Shown piece after piece: positions 18,718 to 27,230 of a stretch of 64,000 bases of DNA. Within the stretch, counting starts at the first letter, position 1. Every line of letters begins with the position of its first letter. The stretch lies in assembly GCF_002204185.1 (NCBI RefSeq), contig NZ_MXPU01000007.1:276349-340348 (forward strand). The letters are read 5' to 3'. Source of the stretch: Rhizobium esperanzae (lineage in GTDB: Bacteria; Pseudomonadota; Alphaproteobacteria; Rhizobiales; Rhizobiaceae). Both the position numbers and the translations under genes were made by a program. The notes under the pieces are model-generated. The model ran no database searches and was not told the DNA's origin. It worked only from the letters and a program-made list of their open reading frames with translations.

Positions 18718-19491
18718 ATGGCTGAAGCTCCAGCTAAGAAGCTCACCGTTTCCGCAACGGAAGTGGCGATCGAAATCATCAACATGAACAAGTGGTACGG
18801 CGATTTCCACGTGCTGCGCGACATCAACCTGAAGGTCATGCGCGGCGAACGCATCGTCATCGCCGGCCCGTCCGGTTCGGGCAAATCGACGATGATCCGC
18901 TGCATCAACCGTCTCGAAGAGCACCAGAAGGGCCAGATCATCGTCGACGGCACCGAGCTCACCAACGATCTGAAGAAGATCGACGAGGTGCGCCGCGAGG
19001 TCGGCATGGTATTCCAGCACTTCAACCTCTTCCCGCACCTGACGATTCTCGAAAATTGCACGCTGGCGCCGATCTGGGTGCGCAAGATGCCGAAGAAGCA
19101 GGCGGAAGAAATCGCCATGCACTTCCTGAAGCGGGTCAAGATCCCCGAACAGGCCAACAAATATCCGGGCCAGCTTTCCGGCGGTCAGCAGCAGCGCGTG
19201 GCCATCGCCCGGTCGCTCTGCATGAACCCGAAGATCATGCTGTTCGACGAGCCGACTTCGGCGCTCGATCCGGAAATGATCAAGGAGGTGCTCGACACCA
19301 TGGTCGGCCTCGCGGAGGAAGGAATGACCATGCTCTGCGTCACCCACGAAATGGGTTTTGCCCGCCAGGTCGCCAACCGCGTCATCTTCATGGATCAGGG
19401 CCAGATCGTCGAGCAGAATTCGCCAGCCGAATTCTTCGACAATCCGCAGCACGAGCGCACCAAGCTGTTCCTCAGCCAAATCCTGCACTGA
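18718..19491 (+). CDS. aapP: General L-amino acid ABC transporter ATP-binding protein AapP
   Basis: Cytoplasmic ATPase energising AapQM. The 257-residue product matches the known AapP length. It carries Walker [10 protein letters not shown]-loop [10 protein letters not shown], signature LSGGQQQRV, Walker [13 protein letters not shown] and H-loop VTHEMGFA. The ATG at 18718 is preceded by GAGGGA; the open frame extends far upstream inside aapM but that is not coding. It is the last gene of the operon, followed by an intrinsic terminator. Confidence 0.97.
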   Translation: MAEAPAKKLTVSATEVAIEIINMNKWYGDFHVLRDINLKVMRGERIVIAGPSGSGKSTMIRCINRLEEHQKGQIIVDGTELTNDLKKIDEVRREVGMVFQHFNLFPHLTILENCTLAPIWVRKMPKKQAEEIAMHFLKRVKIPEQANKYPGQLSGGQQQRVAIARSLCMNPKIMLFDEPTSALDPEMIKEVLDTMVGLAEEGMTMLCVTHEMGFARQVANRVIFMDQGQIVEQNSPAEFFDNPQHERTKLFLSQILH

Positions 19492-19514
19492 CCCCGAATG
19501 CTGAACTTATTGGA

Positions 19515-19548
19515 GGCCCGCCGCACCTTTTGGGTTCGGCGGGTCTTT
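19515..19548 (+). terminator. Intrinsic terminator of the aap operon
   Basis: Stem CCCGCCG / CGGCGGG flanking a loop that contains TTTT, followed by TCTTTC. It starts about 25 bp past the aapP stop. Confidence 0.75.
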
Positions 19549-19690
19549 CATGTTCAGCGGGCGGCGGCGGCCTGCAACAGATTGCAGACACCGGCAGGAC
19601 GGGAATCGCCGCCGCCCGGCGGAAGGTGCGGGCTGATCTCCTGGATTGATCCATTGAGAGGCCGCCGCGCTGGCGGTCCCGGCCATACCG

Positions 19691-19795
19691 AGAGCGGTTC
19701 AGCTTTTTCATGGAAGCGCAGAACCGCTCTAAGTTTTTGTTTTTACACAATTCCGGGACGGAAAACGTTTCACACTTTTCCTGGAATTGCTCCAG
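19691..19795. repeat. Rhizobial intergenic palindromic element, copy 2
   Basis: Starts with the inverted repeat AGAGCGGTTC (19691-19700) / GAACCGCTCT (19721-19730), then TTTTTGTTTTT, then CGGGACGGAAAACG and CACACTTTTCCTGG. Same layout as the element at 13575-13672 though the hairpin sequence differs, as in mosaic families of rhizobial intergenic repeats. It fills most of the 390-bp gap between the aap terminator and the next small gene. Confidence 0.6.
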
Positions 19796-19882
19796 CACCC
19801 CATCCCTCTTGCCCGCAGGCGTTGAAACAAATAACCTCCCGCTCGATTACTTCGATGATCAACCAGAGGAGAACTAAACCCA

Positions 19883-20194
19883 ATGAGATTGATGGCAGTC
19901 GTTGGCGTTGCACTTAGCCTGGGCTGTATTTCGGCCGCAGAATCTCCTTCAAACTATCAATCCTACAGTGGCGTACGGGTCGACACAGACCCTGCCCTCC
20001 TCTCTCGATACGACAAAGCTCTTCAGTGGTGCGTGCCGGAGGCAGGCTCATGGCGACGCGGGTCGCCGGATCCGCAGAGCCTGCACTATAACGCGGCGCT
20101 CAGAAATTGCCTCTACAGGCGCGGCTTTGTCGATCGAGGCGTCTACGCTTACCCCATCCCCAAGATTTACTTCGATCATTTCCTGGATCGCTGA
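19883..20194 (+). CDS. Small exported protein of unknown function
   Basis: 103 residues beginning MRLMAVVGVALSLGCISAAES, a signal peptide that could be cleaved after SAA or, less typically, processed as a lipoprotein at the SLGC cysteine. The mature part has two further cysteines (in QWCVPEAG and RNCLYRRG) that could form a disulfide, and ends YPIPKIYFDHFLDR. AGAGGAG lies about ten bases upstream of the ATG. Two small hairpins without T-runs follow the stop. No family was recognised. It is probably a single-gene unit at the edge of the accessory region. Confidence 0.65.
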   Translation: MRLMAVVGVALSLGCISAAESPSNYQSYSGVRVDTDPALLSRYDKALQWCVPEAGSWRRGSPDPQSLHYNAALRNCLYRRGFVDRGVYAYPIPKIYFDHFLDR

Positions 20195-20444
20195 GAAGAA
20201 CCGAACGGTTCTAGTTTGCCATAGGACTTCAAAAGCCGGGAACACAAGCCCGGCTGTATCGGCGTGGCTTGTCGACGGCGGCCGCATATCAGCTTTTGGC
20301 GCTGTCGGATGGCCGGCCCTTGCCGTCCGGCATTTACCACGGGATGGTGGAAGCTGCAGCGCGGCTTTCAGGGCAACCGGAGCAGCGGGATTGGACCGAG
20401 CTCCATAAGTGCGGAGATCGGGAGTTGCGAGCTGGATGCGAACC

Positions 20445-20837
20445 TCAACCGACGGTCGACACCGCATGTACTTTCATGTCATCTCGAACTTCGTAGAACT
20501 TGCTGCGGTCGATATAGATAAAATGGCAGCTTGGCTTTTCGCCTTTGCCGGCAGAACAGGCCTTATCCCCCTTGAAGGTGAGTTTCGTTTTCACGTCGAT
20601 CGTTTTGCCGCCGACATCGGCCTTGCCGGTAATGGTCCCCTTCTTCCAACTCCAAACGAGTTCGGCGGTCACAGGCTTTTCGAGATCGACAATCTCTACC
20701 TTCACATGCTTGCCATCAGCAAAAGCTTTGAACTCGTCCATTGTAGCCTTTTTGGCCCCCGCAGGAAGATCAACCGCGTAGGCGTTCATTGCAGTTAGAA
20801 ATGCAGCGGCGCTGATGCTCAAAAAGATCGTTCTCAT
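20445..20837 (-). CDS. Small periplasmic protein of unknown function
   Basis: 130 residues with a clear signal peptide (MRTIFLSISAAAFLTAMNAYA, cleavage near residue 21). The mature domain is lysine-rich with alternating hydrophobic residues and looks like a beta-barrel or lipocalin-like fold (VKVEIVDLEKPVTAELVWSWKKGTITGKAD). Two cysteines (in DKACSAG and PSCHFIY) are nine residues apart and may pair. An AGGGGG site precedes the ATG. It converges with the 19883 gene. I do not recognise the family; export is the only firm inference. Confidence 0.75.
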   Translation of the reverse strand: MRTIFLSISAAAFLTAMNAYAVDLPAGAKKATMDEFKAFADGKHVKVEIVDLEKPVTAELVWSWKKGTITGKADVGGKTIDVKTKLTFKGDKACSAGKGEKPSCHFIYIDRSKFYEVRDDMKVHAVSTVG

Positions 20838-21143
20838 ACTCGCCCCCTAAGAATTGACCAGGGAGGGTATACGTTGTCGACGGCAGCAGCATCCCACCTA
20901 TTGCGACTAGAGGCAGTATAGCGCAGATCTAACATATATAATCCCACGATATTTCAACTTTCTGGCGACACCCTCAGAATTTCTGTCTTTGTCTTGGCTG
21001 CCACGCACCACACGAAATAAACCTCTTGCGACGATTACTTTTTATCTTGGATAATATTATTCGCGTCTGCGATGTATCAAAGATGACCTCCATAAACCTG
21101 CTTGCCGCCTGCATGACGACATGACAGCCAAACCGAAATCGTC

Positions 21144-21335
21144 ATGGCTCCGGTATCGGAAAGACCAGCCACGAAGAAGATGGATCTTTCCCTAGCTATA
21201 CAACAACTGCGAGGCCGAGAGCGTCTGAACATCACTGTGCCGTTCGATGTGCCGCCAAAGGACCCCGCGCCGGAATTGGGTTCGGCCGCCTCCACGCCAG
21301 ATGAGGTGTCCGAGCAAATTTCCCTTGTAATCTAG
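21144..21335 (+). CDS. Possible 63-residue protein, weak evidence
   Basis: A short frame reading MAPVSERPATKKMDLSLAIQ with a hydrophilic, acidic end (PDEVSEQISLVI). Composition is protein-like, but there is no clear ribosome-binding site (a second ATG at 21180 follows GAAGAAG). It lies in the gene-poor stretch 20838-22024, which is otherwise AT-rich and shows only the NDUFS4 relic at 21401-21635. Confidence 0.3.
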   Translation: MAPVSERPATKKMDLSLAIQQLRGRERLNITVPFDVPPKDPAPELGSAASTPDEVSEQISLVI

Positions 21336-21400
21336 CGATGTGACCCCGAGCCATGGATGAATTGCCCCGCCCACCCTCTCCAAAGTGGCGGGGTTCGAGT

Positions 21401-21635
21401 TCAGGATTGTTCGGGATACGCCACCACTTGAGCGGTGTCTTTCGGCGCGATCACACGCATTCGATGCCGTTGCGCTGAGTATAGGCGTCTGCCAGAGCCT
21501 GCGCTTCGAAGGCGAATTTCACCTGCTGGCATGTGTCTGCGGAGGAGCGGTGTGCCCATTATCTAATCAGTCTTGAAAGCGACTCATGATCGAATCGAGC
21601 ACCCCGGAGAGGGTGCTGGCCATGCCACGGCCATG
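21401..21635 (-). pseudogene. Decayed second copy of the complex I NDUFS4-like gene
   Basis: About 235 bp align base by base, with many substitutions, to the intact gene at 36903-37208. Shared runs include ATTCGATGCCGTTGCGCTG, the CTTCGAAGG segment, ACCTGCTGGC, and the GCGACTC-TGATCGAA stretch. Read on the reverse strand it gives QQVKFAFEAQALADAYTQRNGIE, parallel to QQVKLTFETQALAEAYAQRNGIE of the intact protein. There is an in-frame TAA upstream of this block and a frameshift just after it. The first ~15 codons are not recognisable. It cannot encode a functional subunit. Confidence 0.85.
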
Positions 21636-22024
21636 TCAATTACCCCCAATCGTGAAGGCGAAGCTGCCAAAAATTGAAAAATTCAGAAAAAATGTTGATC
21701 CCGCCTTGGCGGCAGGATTCCAGTCACGTCCATCAGATTTTCCTAATCTTTTCAATGGGCGGGCCTCGCTCTGGTTGCAGAAAGAATAATTCGCGGGAAG
21801 CGAGATATATATTTTGTCCCAATTTGGGCAAATCGGATTTCGGCAAATATTTCAAAATGTAACTTGGGAGTGATCTGGATATTGTGGCAGCAATATGGCT
21901 ATGTTTCTCAAGTACTTACTGTTTAGATGCTGTTGCGCCCTTCAGAACCTCGTCCTATAAACCCCGCCGCAAGACATGATTAACCACAAAATATTAGACA
22001 ACGCTGAAGTTGAGGAACAAAACC

Positions 22025-24115
22025 ATGACAACATACTACGTAGCTTCGAGCAGCAGCGGCGGCGGTAACGGCAGTGCCTCCTCTCCGTTTCGCACGATCA
22101 GTGAGGCGATGGCTTCGAACCTTAAGCCTGGCGACGAGGTCGTGGTGAAACCGGGGACCTACAACGAGAGCATCAACATCGATAAGGACGGCTCGGCGGC
22201 AGCCGACATCACGCTGCGCTCGGAAGTGCCCGGCGGGGCGCTGATCCGGCCCCCCGCGGGCTCGTGGAACGCGATCAGTGTCAACGCCAACCACGTGGTC
22301 ATCGACGGCTTTGATATCAGCGGCGCCAGCGGCGACGGCATCGAAGCGAGCGGTGTCCACCACGTCCAGATCCTCAATAACAAGGTCCACGGCAACGGGG
22401 AGTCGGGCATCCAGTTCAACCAGTCGGACTTCATCCACGTCGAAGGCAACGAGACCTATAATAACGCGTCGTCGGGCTGGTTCTCGGGCATCTCGCTCTA
22501 CGAGAACCGGAACATCACGGGTGATACCTCGACGGATGGCTACCGGAACATCGTGCGCAACAACATCTCGCACGACAACGTCACAAAGTCTGGTGAACAC
22601 ACCGACGGCAACGGCATCATCATCGACGATTTCCAGAGCACGCAGGCGAGCGGTAATCCGAACTACACGTTCAAGACCCTGGTCGACAACAACCTCGTCT
22701 ACGGGAACGGCGGCAAAGGCATTCAGGTTACCTGGAGCGACTCCGTCACCGTGAAGAACAACACCGCCTACCACAACAACCAGGACCCGCAGAACACCGG
22801 CACCTGGCGGGGCGAGCTGAGCAACTCGGCGTCGAGCAACAACACCTGGGTCAACAACGTCGCCGTAGCCGACCCATCGCTGAACAAGAACAATACTGCG
22901 ATCGATAATACGTCGACCGACGCCTACACCAACAAAAACGTCGTCTGGGCCAACAACATCACCTACAACGGCACGGCCGGCCAGGCCTCGGTTAAAACCG
23001 ATGGCGGCAACGCGATGCCTAGCTCGGCGGACGGCAACAAGCTCGGCGTTGACCCGAAATTCGTGGGGGCATCGAGCGACGACTTCCACCTCGGCTCCGG
23101 CTCGGCGGCGGTTGACAGCGGAACCACCAAGTACGGCGTCAGCTCGGTCGATCTGGACGGCGACGCGCGCGTCGTAGGAACTGTTGATATGGGTGCTTAC
23201 GAATCCGGCTCCGCCCCGGCATCGGGAACACCGACCGCACCAACGCAACCGACAACGCCAACCACCGGTACGCCGACTACCGAGACGCCCACCACGGGGA
23301 CGCCCACCACGGGGACGCCCACCACGGGAACGCCAACTACGCCCACCACGGAGACCCCAACCACGGGAACGCCAACCACGACGACGAAGCTGTACACCGG
23401 CACCAACGGCAATGACATCATGCCGCACACCGGTCAGTCCAACGGCGGCAACGAAACCTTCAAGGGTCTCGCCGGTAATGACATGTTGAAGGGCGGCGCC
23501 GGCGCGGACGTGCTCGACGGCGGCAATGGCAACGACACCGCCAGCTATGCGGGCTCCAGCGCGGGGGTCCACGTCGACTTGGCGACTAAGGTAGCATCGG
23601 GCGGGCACGCCACCGGTGACACGCTCGTCAGCATCGAAAACGTGACCGGCTCCAGCTACGACGACGTGCTGACCGGCGGCAATAACGGCGGCAACGTTCT
23701 CAATGGCGGGGCCGGCGCGGACAAGCTGAACGGCGGCGCCGGCGCAGACGTCATCATTGGCGGTGCCGGGAAGGACATCATGACCGGCGGCACCAGCTCG
23801 GATACGTTTGCCTTCAAAACGGCGACGGAAACTGGGTCCGGCTCGAACCGCGACGTCATCACCGACTTCCAGCATGGCGTCGATAAGATCGACCTCTCGG
23901 CGATCGATGCGAATGGATCTGCGCAGGGCGATGCAGCCTTCCATTTCCAGGCGCAGGAGAATGCCTTGTTCGACAAGAAGGCTGGCGCGCTCGCGTGGCA
24001 CTACGAGGACGACCATACCGTTATCCAGGCCGACTTGAACGGCGACGGCGTTCATGATTTCGAGATTCAGCTGCAGGGTCACGTCCAGCTGGGCGCAGGT
24101 GATTTTCTCCTGTAA
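22025..24115 (+). CDS. Right-handed beta-helix protein with C-terminal RTX repeats, probably type I secreted
   Basis: 696 residues, no N-terminal signal peptide. Residues ~1-395 form a parallel beta-helix with many Asn/Gly turns (NHVVIDGFDISGASGDGI, HVQILNNKVHGNGESG, HTDGNGIIIDDF), as in pectate lyases and mannuronan C5-epimerases. Residues ~400-455 are a Thr/Pro linker of TPTTG repeats. From ~458 there are RTX calcium-binding nonapeptides (GLAGNDMLKGGAGADVLDGGNGND, GGAGADKLNGGAGADVI) and a C-terminal region, VITDFQHGVDKIDLSAID, typical of type I secretion substrates. The ATG at 22025 follows GAGGAAC. A sugar-polymer lyase or epimerase is plausible, but no catalytic triad was identified. No secretion genes are adjacent. 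Confidence 0.85.
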   Translation: MTTYYVASSSSGGGNGSASSPFRTISEAMASNLKPGDEVVVKPGTYNESINIDKDGSAAADITLRSEVPGGALIRPPAGSWNAISVNANHVVIDGFDISGASGDGIEASGVHHVQILNNKVHGNGESGIQFNQSDFIHVEGNETYNNASSGWFSGISLYENRNITGDTSTDGYRNIVRNNISHDNVTKSGEHTDGNGIIIDDFQSTQASGNPNYTFKTLVDNNLVYGNGGKGIQVTWSDSVTVKNNTAYHNNQDPQNTGTWRGELSNSASSNNTWVNNVAVADPSLNKNNTAIDNTSTDAYTNKNVVWANNITYNGTAGQASVKTDGGNAMPSSADGNKLGVDPKFVGASSDDFHLGSGSAAVDSGTTKYGVSSVDLDGDARVVGTVDMGAYESGSAPASGTPTAPTQPTTPTTGTPTTETPTTGTPTTGTPTTGTPTTPTTETPTTGTPTTTTKLYTGTNGNDIMPHTGQSNGGNETFKGLAGNDMLKGGAGADVLDGGNGNDTASYAGSSAGVHVDLATKVASGGHATGDTLVSIENVTGSSYDDVLTGGNNGGNVLNGGAGADKLNGGAGADVIIGGAGKDIMTGGTSSDTFAFKTATETGSGSNRDVITDFQHGVDKIDLSAIDANGSAQGDAAFHFQAQENALFDKKAGALAWHYEDDHTVIQADLNGDGVHDFEIQLQGHVQLGAGDFLL
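23240..23390 (+). repeat. Tandem 15-bp repeat encoding the Thr/Pro linker
   Basis: Imperfect 15-bp units of the form ACGCCCACCACGGGG, with variants, repeat about eight to ten times in frame, encoding TPTTG/TPTTE pentapeptides. It separates the beta-helix from the RTX domain. Units near 23290-23335 are almost identical, so copy number probably varies between strains. Confidence 0.85.
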
Positions 24116-24123
24116 TCATACCC

Positions 24124-24151
24124 GTTGCGGCGGTCGCCCGACCGCCGCAAC
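24124..24151. terminator. Strong hairpin after the RTX gene
   Basis: Perfect 12-bp stem GTTGCGGCGGTC / GACCGCCGCAAC with a four-base loop, 9 bp past the stop. There is no T-run, so it is a terminator-like or mRNA-stabilising hairpin. Confidence 0.6.
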
Positions 24152-24468
24152 AATCGTGCCAACGACGGCGGAGTAAAATCCGCCACACAGCACGCAAACT
24201 TCGGTTACTTCAGCGCGTGGATGAGCAAGCTGGGAGGGCGTAGCCCGAGCGGCGATCCCATCCGCGCGCTGTCATTTTCGGCCGGTGTCGGCCGGTCTTT
24301 CCGGTGCCGCTTTGCGCGAGGCGATAGCGGTCCCCAGTACATCTCGCGATTGTTGACGCGGTCGAGTGGAGCGCCGGTCAGGCGCCCAAGGCGCCAGCCT
24401 TGGACCGTCGACGGTATCGCGGAATAGCCAACTGTTTCTGGCTGTCGCAATAACTCGGATGTCGCGTT
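24152..24468. other. Gene-free stretch after the RTX gene
   Basis: GC-rich, with several short GGCC/CCGG inverted motifs and two overlapping reverse frames of 70-80 codons, neither with a ribosome-binding site nor recognisable as a protein. Nothing further can be supported. Confidence 0.4.
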
Positions 24469-24834
24469 TCAGAATGTTATTATCGGTCGGCATCCTGCCA
24501 TGGCAGCCAAATCCGCATGACCGCTACTGATGCTGCCCGTTGTCCATTCCTTCATCCCTGATTTCGCGCCAAATAAAAAATGTAACAATTTGTTCTTGCG
24601 CACGAATTCTCTATTGGCCTTATCCTTGCGAAATTCCGGCCACGACCGCGAAAATAAATAACTCATGAGGCCTGGCAGGAATAGTACAGCAAGAAGTGTC
24701 CAAAGAGTGTTGTAGGTATATCTGGTGGAGCCATGCATATACTTCACACCCCCGCTGAAAATTCCTAGGGCAATCACGCCTACGAAACATAGGATGAAAC
24801 CTACCAGGCAGATGATACTTGCGCGCTTTGTCAC
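24469..24834 (-). CDS. Small membrane protein of unknown function
   Basis: 121 residues with two clear hydrophobic segments (about residues 8-27, ICLVGFILCFVGVIALGIF, and 43-61, LWTLLAVLFLPGLMSYLF) joined by a short periplasmic loop, then a basic cytoplasmic tail. The start is GTG at 24834 with GGAGGG four to five bases upstream. No family recognised. It lies between the RTX gene and the left end of the integrative element and is the last gene before that boundary. Confidence 0.6.
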   Translation of the reverse strand: MTKRASIICLVGFILCFVGVIALGIFSGGVKYMHGSTRYTYNTLWTLLAVLFLPGLMSYLFSRSWPEFRKDKANREFVRKNKLLHFLFGAKSGMKEWTTGSISSGHADLAAMAGCRPIITF

Positions 24835-25036
24835 CTTCCCTCCATAGAAATCAGTACTGGGGTGTCCGCGAGTTCATGGCCGATAAATGTTAAACAGACT
24901 GCGCGCCCATTTCGGTGAGGTTTGCCCAAAAGCCGATTACCAGCATTGCCGGATGCATATCAAAAGCCTAGCCCTCAAAACAGCTCCGATAAGGGGTTTC
25001 TCAAAAACTGCGTAAAAACAGATATCTGAAAGATGG

Positions 25037-25086
25037 TGGCGACCCCTGCAGGAATCGAACCTGCGACAACCTGCTTAGAAGGCAGG
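25037..25086. repeat. Left attachment repeat (attL), displaced tRNA-Arg 3' end
   Basis: Fifty bases identical to 36769-36818. They correspond to the tRNA-Arg 3' half from anticodon stem to CCA. The next base differs on both sides, so the core is exactly 50 bp. The repeat cannot fold into a full tRNA because the 5' half is missing. Confidence 0.93.
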
Positions 25087-25283
25087 AAGGGAACCCAGGG
25101 TTTTCAGGGCGTACAGCAATTCCGTTGCGACCCTTAATTCATTGAATAATCCGGCATCAGTGTAAACGACATTAGGCCATTTCTGCGGCCTATCCGTGGT
25201 ATAAGAGACGGATGAGGGCCAGCACCTTGCGAATTTTTGCCACTGCATGCCTCTCCCAAAGCCAACCGTCAAGGAGACCATGA

Positions 25284-25577
25284 ATGCCTGATTTAGCGAT
25301 GAGCATGATTGAGCGTGTGGCGAAAGCGATCTGCGCGCGTGAATACCAAGACCCGAACGCGTTGATTAACTCTTACCCAGATGGACCTCTCTACCCCGTG
25401 TGGAAGGACTTCGAACGGTGTGCCAGGGCAGCGATCGAAGAGATGCGCGAGCCTAACAAGGCGATGGACGACGCAGGAGAGGAAGCGATCTACGATTTGC
25501 CTAGACACATCGCCGTGATGGCATATGAGGCAATGCTCGACGCCGCCCTCAAGGAAAATGAAGGGCAGAAGGCTTAG
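25284..25577 (+). CDS. Small phage-like protein of unknown function
   Basis: 97 residues starting MPDLAMSMIERVAKAIC, ending in a helical ALKENEGQKA tail. The pattern 'MIERVAKAICAREYQDPN...WKDFERCARAAIEEMREP' is common among small proteins of tailed phages and genomic islands, where the function is unknown. AAGGAG lies seven bases before the ATG. It is the first forward gene inside the left boundary; about 200 bp between attL and this gene holds no supported feature. Confidence 0.75.
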   Translation: MPDLAMSMIERVAKAICAREYQDPNALINSYPDGPLYPVWKDFERCARAAIEEMREPNKAMDDAGEEAIYDLPRHIAVMAYEAMLDAALKENEGQKA

Positions 25578-25791
25578 CGTCCCTGCCCCCTCACCACAGT
25601 TCGAAGGCGGCGGCTTGCCGATGAGTATGACGCGGCCCAAGAGCGCGGCGAAGTCGCCGGGCAAAGACGGCGACAGCAGGCGTTCCGATAGGGAACGCCC
25701 GCCAATCGCCGTCGATATCGGACTAACCCGTAAGGCTGTGTCATCCGCCGACGCCGCTTAGGGCACAGCGAAGTCGCAGCAATATCGGCTG

Positions 25792-26529
25792 CTACTCCCA
25801 CGTTTTTTTGAATAGGCTAAAGTCGTCCACCTGGGGAAGAGCCAAGAGATAATTTTGCCCCAGGTCGTGAATGTATTTCACAGTCCGTTGATCTGCTATC
25901 TGAAGCCTGAAACACCCAAAGACAGGTTCCGAGTAGGAAAACCTCAAATAGTTCTGGTCGTCGGGCCAGATACCATCCCATTGAATTGAGGAGTCTATGT
26001 CTGAGAGAACGATCTCGCCGTCATCGGTCCATCTAACGTATTTGTTCCAACGCGGGCTCGTGACAGTGACACAGTTATTCGGGAGCAATCCGGTGGTGAT
26101 CACAAACGGCTCCGCGTAAACGCTAGCGCTATGGTCGCTCAGTAGAAACGTTGGTGGATCCTCGTTCCGGTTCGCGAGGTCGGTTGCCCAATACGCCCCA
26201 CCACGCACTGCGGACTCGATAGGACCAGAGTGAGGTTCCGGTGCCCATCCGACCTGTTCTGTTACGTCGTCTGCCGGTACACGACCACGATCATTTACCG
26301 CGCTCTGCCCGTTTTGTTGATAAGTGGCTTCGCGCTCGCCACCAATCCCGCCGCTGGCAACATGAGGTGCCTCGGAGGGGACCGCTTCGGAAGGAGCGGC
26401 TTCGGTCCCGCCGCTAGGCTGCTCGGGAGGCTTTCCCCTACCAGACTTGCTTTCGCCGGCGGCAGCGCCGTATTCCGGCGAGTCTTCAATTGTCTTCTTG
26501 GCGGGAGGAGTCTTAAATTCATCGGTCAT
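25792..26529 (-). CDS. Island protein of unknown function with disordered N-terminus
   Basis: 245 residues. Residues 1-100 are low-complexity (Pro, Ser, Glu, Gly rich), while residues ~120-245 look globular with many aromatic residues (SPRWNKYVRWTDDGEIVLSDID, GCFRLQIADQRTVKYIHDLGQNY). The start at MTDEFKTPP is chosen because GGAG lies six bases upstream; two upstream in-frame ATGs lack a site. No signal peptide or membrane segment. I do not recognise the fold. It stands alone on the reverse strand between two forward genes. Confidence 0.65.
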   Translation of the reverse strand: MTDEFKTPPAKKTIEDSPEYGAAAGESKSGRGKPPEQPSGGTEAAPSEAVPSEAPHVASGGIGGEREATYQQNGQSAVNDRGRVPADDVTEQVGWAPEPHSGPIESAVRGGAYWATDLANRNEDPPTFLLSDHSASVYAEPFVITTGLLPNNCVTVTSPRWNKYVRWTDDGEIVLSDIDSSIQWDGIWPDDQNYLRFSYSEPVFGCFRLQIADQRTVKYIHDLGQNYLLALPQVDDFSLFKKTWE

Positions 26530-26717
26530 GTCGATCTCCATTGTTGCGCGTTGTTGGATTGGTAAGGCAGACACCCAAAACCTATCAGACCGACGACTTA
26601 AAAACTACCATAAGATTTACCAGTAGTATAATACAGTCTTTGGTTGCAACCGCATCAACTCGATGATCTCCGGAGAACGAAGGCTCATATGAACAAGGTA
26701 AAGCGAAATTCTATCGG

Positions 26718-26924
26718 GTGGCAGTGAAGGATAATGCCGGCAGTTCCGTGCATCAGGGGCCTCTTTCGACCGAGGAGCGGGCCGAACAGCCTTTGCGCAT
26801 CCTACTGGCAACTTTTGGCGGCTCAGACCCAAAGGTTGGTCGTGCCGTGGCATGGAAGATTTATCCGGTTTACCAAGGTAGAGCCGTCCCCTGGCAACCT
26901 GTCGCATCGACCGCCGGCACATGA
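26718..26924 (+). CDS. Possible small island protein or gene fragment
   Basis: A frame of 68 codons from a GTG at 26718 (AVKDNAGSSVHQGPLSTEERAE...) with a protein-like composition and an ending YPVYQGRAVPWQPVA. The same frame is open from 26667 without a better start codon, and no ribosome-binding site is visible, so it may be the 3' part of a decayed gene. It is 16 bp upstream of the 26940 gene. Confidence 0.35.
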   Translation: MAVKDNAGSSVHQGPLSTEERAEQPLRILLATFGGSDPKVGRAVAWKIYPVYQGRAVPWQPVASTAGT

Positions 26925-26939
26925 CGAAAGGCCCGCACC

Positions 26940-27230
26940 ATGACCACGCCAGACACCGCTACCCTCCTCGAAGACGCCGCCGACCGGATCGCCGATATCT
27001 CGCGACCAGATCTGCAGATCTTGCTTCGACGCGCGGCCCTGCGGCTGCGCAATGCCGGCGACATCTCTATGGATGACGATGTGGAAGAAGCTCTCCGCGA
27101 TCTGGCCGGCGAGTTCGGCATGACGCGCTACGACACGATCAGGTTCAACGTCCGGCAGTGGATGGAGAAGAACACCTATCTGCCGGTGCATTCGCTAGAT
27201 GAGGAAGGTGACGTTGACGGGAACGCGTAG
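26940..27230 (+). CDS. Small helical island protein of unknown function
   Basis: 96 residues, acidic and mostly alpha-helical (LLEDAADRIADISRPDLQILLRRAALRLRNAG). The C-terminal part, EFGMTRYDTIRFNVRQWMEKN, resembles a small DNA-binding or partner-binding motif but is not diagnostic. An AAAGG site precedes the ATG. Similar short proteins occur in rhizobial islands; the function is unknown. It is probably co-transcribed with the fragment upstream. Confidence 0.7.
   Translation: MTTPDTATLLEDAADRIADISRPDLQILLRRAALRLRNAGDISMDDDVEEALRDLAGEFGMTRYDTIRFNVRQWMEKNTYLPVHSLDEEGDVDGNA

Noticed and set aside
23240..23390. CRISPR-like direct repeats
   Set aside because: Units are 15 bp, tandem without spacers, and encode an in-frame TPTTG linker.
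21980..24082. A 700-codon open frame on the reverse strand across the whole RTX gene
   Set aside because: It mirrors the forward gene, whose product has clear beta-helix and RTX motifs and a ribosome-binding site. The reverse product is a Val/Arg/Asp-rich artefact of GC-rich codon use.
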